This document shows, piece after piece, positions 5,392 to 5,976 of a DNA stretch of 5,976 bases; within the stretch, counting starts at the first letter, position 1; each line of letters begins with the position of its first letter. The notes under the pieces are model-generated. The model searched no databases, was not told the origin of the DNA, and saw only the letters and a list, made by a program, of their open reading frames with translations. The translations under genes were made by a program, and so were the position numbers. Origin of the DNA: Acidothermaceae bacterium (GTDB taxonomy: Bacteria > Actinomycetota > Actinomycetes > Acidothermales > Acidothermaceae); the NCBI GenBank assembly GCA_025925185.1, contig JAICLV010000142.1, forward strand, positions 1 through 5,976, read 5' to 3'.

Positions 5392-5976
5392 CTGGGCTGA
5401 CGCAAGTCGCGCAAGGCGTCCAAGATCCCGCGGTGGAACGTGGGGTAGGCGTACATCATGTGCAGCATCCGGTCGACCGGCACCTCCGCATGGATCGCGA
5501 CCGCGAGCGCGGACATCACCTCGCCACCCGATGGACCGATCACCGTCGCCCCCACCAGGATGCGACGGCCGGCGTCGGCCACCAGCCGGATGAAGCCGTC
5601 GTTGCCCGGCCCGTGGATCCACCCGCGCGACGTGGCGGCCAGGTCGGCCTTCCCAACCAGGACGTCGAGTCCGGCGTCGCGGGCTTGCGCCTGCGTCATG
5701 CCGACCGACGCGATCTCAGGGTCGGTGAAGGTGACCCGCGGCAGCGCGCGGTAGTCGGCCGCTGGCACGCCCGGCGCGTCGAGGATGTCGGCGACCACGA
5801 TCTCGGCTTGGTACATCGACACATGCGTGAACGCTCCCTTGCCGGTCATGTCGCCGACGGCCCACACCCCGGGCGCGACCCTCAGCCGACCGTCGACCGG
5901 AACCGATCGCGCCGTGACGTCGACACCGATCGCGTCGAGGCCCGCCGCGGCGAGTTCGAGTCGTCGTCCGGTGGCC
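5388..5976 (-). CDS. C-terminal part of a class I pyridine nucleotide-disulfide oxidoreductase-like flavoprotein
   Basis: 195 residues are visible, read leftwards from 5975; the N-terminal FAD domain and redox cysteine region lie outside the window. Numbering from the first full codon, ATGRR (1-5) is the typical end of the NAD(P) domain. GVWAVGDMTG (36-45) is the second FAD motif, with D42 expected to contact the FAD ribityl chain. The rest (about 75-190) is the dimerisation domain, with VTFTDPEIASVGMT (81-94) and GGEVMSALAVAIHAE (150-164). In lipoamide dehydrogenases the C-terminus has HPTLSE, with a catalytic His-Glu pair; here the aligned segment is YPTFHR, so His is Y177 and Glu is R182. 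That argues against a true lipoamide dehydrogenase or glutathione reductase. It fits the group that includes mycobacterial LpdA (NAD(P)H:quinone-type flavoprotein) and proteins often labelled mercuric reductase. The exact substrate cannot be told without the cysteine region. Confidence 0.88.
   Translation of the reverse strand, partial: ATGRRLELAAAGLDAIGVDVTARSVPVDGRLRVAPGVWAVGDMTGKGAFTHVSMYQAEIVVADILDAPGVPAADYRALPRVTFTDPEIASVGMTQAQARDAGLDVLVGKADLAATSRGWIHGPGNDGFIRLVADAGRRILVGATVIGPSGGEVMSALAVAIHAEVPVDRMLHMMYAYPTFHRGILDALRDLRQPS

Noticed and set aside
5392..5867. Open frames on the + strand opposite the flavoprotein gene
   Set aside because: The - strand frame carries the GVWAVGD, TDPEIASVG and YAYPT family motifs; the + strand frames are shadows.

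Overview
The window is GC-rich and densely coded, and its codons strongly prefer G or C at the third position. Its genes (a class I mannose-6-phosphate isomerase, a type I signal peptidase with paired cysteines after the catalytic Ser, a membrane-anchored matrixin-type protease and an LpdA/mercuric-reductase-like flavoprotein) point to a chromosomal region of a high-GC actinobacterium. The genus cannot be told from the sequence. I see no rRNA, tRNA, CRISPR, insertion sequence or phage genes.

Layout. (1) 1-318, + strand: C-terminal 105 residues of an unrecognised protein. (2) 319-442: gap with a 17-bp direct repeat, each copy holding a short dyad, a weak -10-like hexamer, and a good Shine-Dalgarno that sets the next start. 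(3) 443-1426, +: single-pass membrane protein with an extracytoplasmic matrixin-like zinc protease domain. (4) 1514-3529, +: membrane GGDEF-EAL protein with a large extracytoplasmic region, a GGDEF domain lacking the first metal Asp, and an EAL domain with all catalytic residues. (5) 3560-4747, +: manA. (6) 4744-5391, +: lepB, whose start overlaps the manA stop. (7) 5388-5976, - strand: C-terminal part of a flavoprotein oxidoreductase running off the right edge and sharing a CTAG stop-stop overlap with lepB.

How the genes may work together. The four complete + genes have gaps of 87, 30 and -4 bases, so they may be co-transcribed at least in part; manA-lepB is almost certainly translationally coupled. 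A theme of the cell envelope is plausible but inferred: a surface protease, a c-di-GMP receptor/phosphodiesterase that may sense outside signals, ManA at the entry to GDP-mannose and mannosylated glycans, and the peptidase that releases exported proteins. No gap without a gene exceeds about 125 bases. I did not find a clearly new biological system. The points most worth a second look are the lopsided GGDEF-EAL protein, the repeat/dyad elements at gene ends, the CTAG stop overlap, and the flavoprotein without the His-Glu pair.
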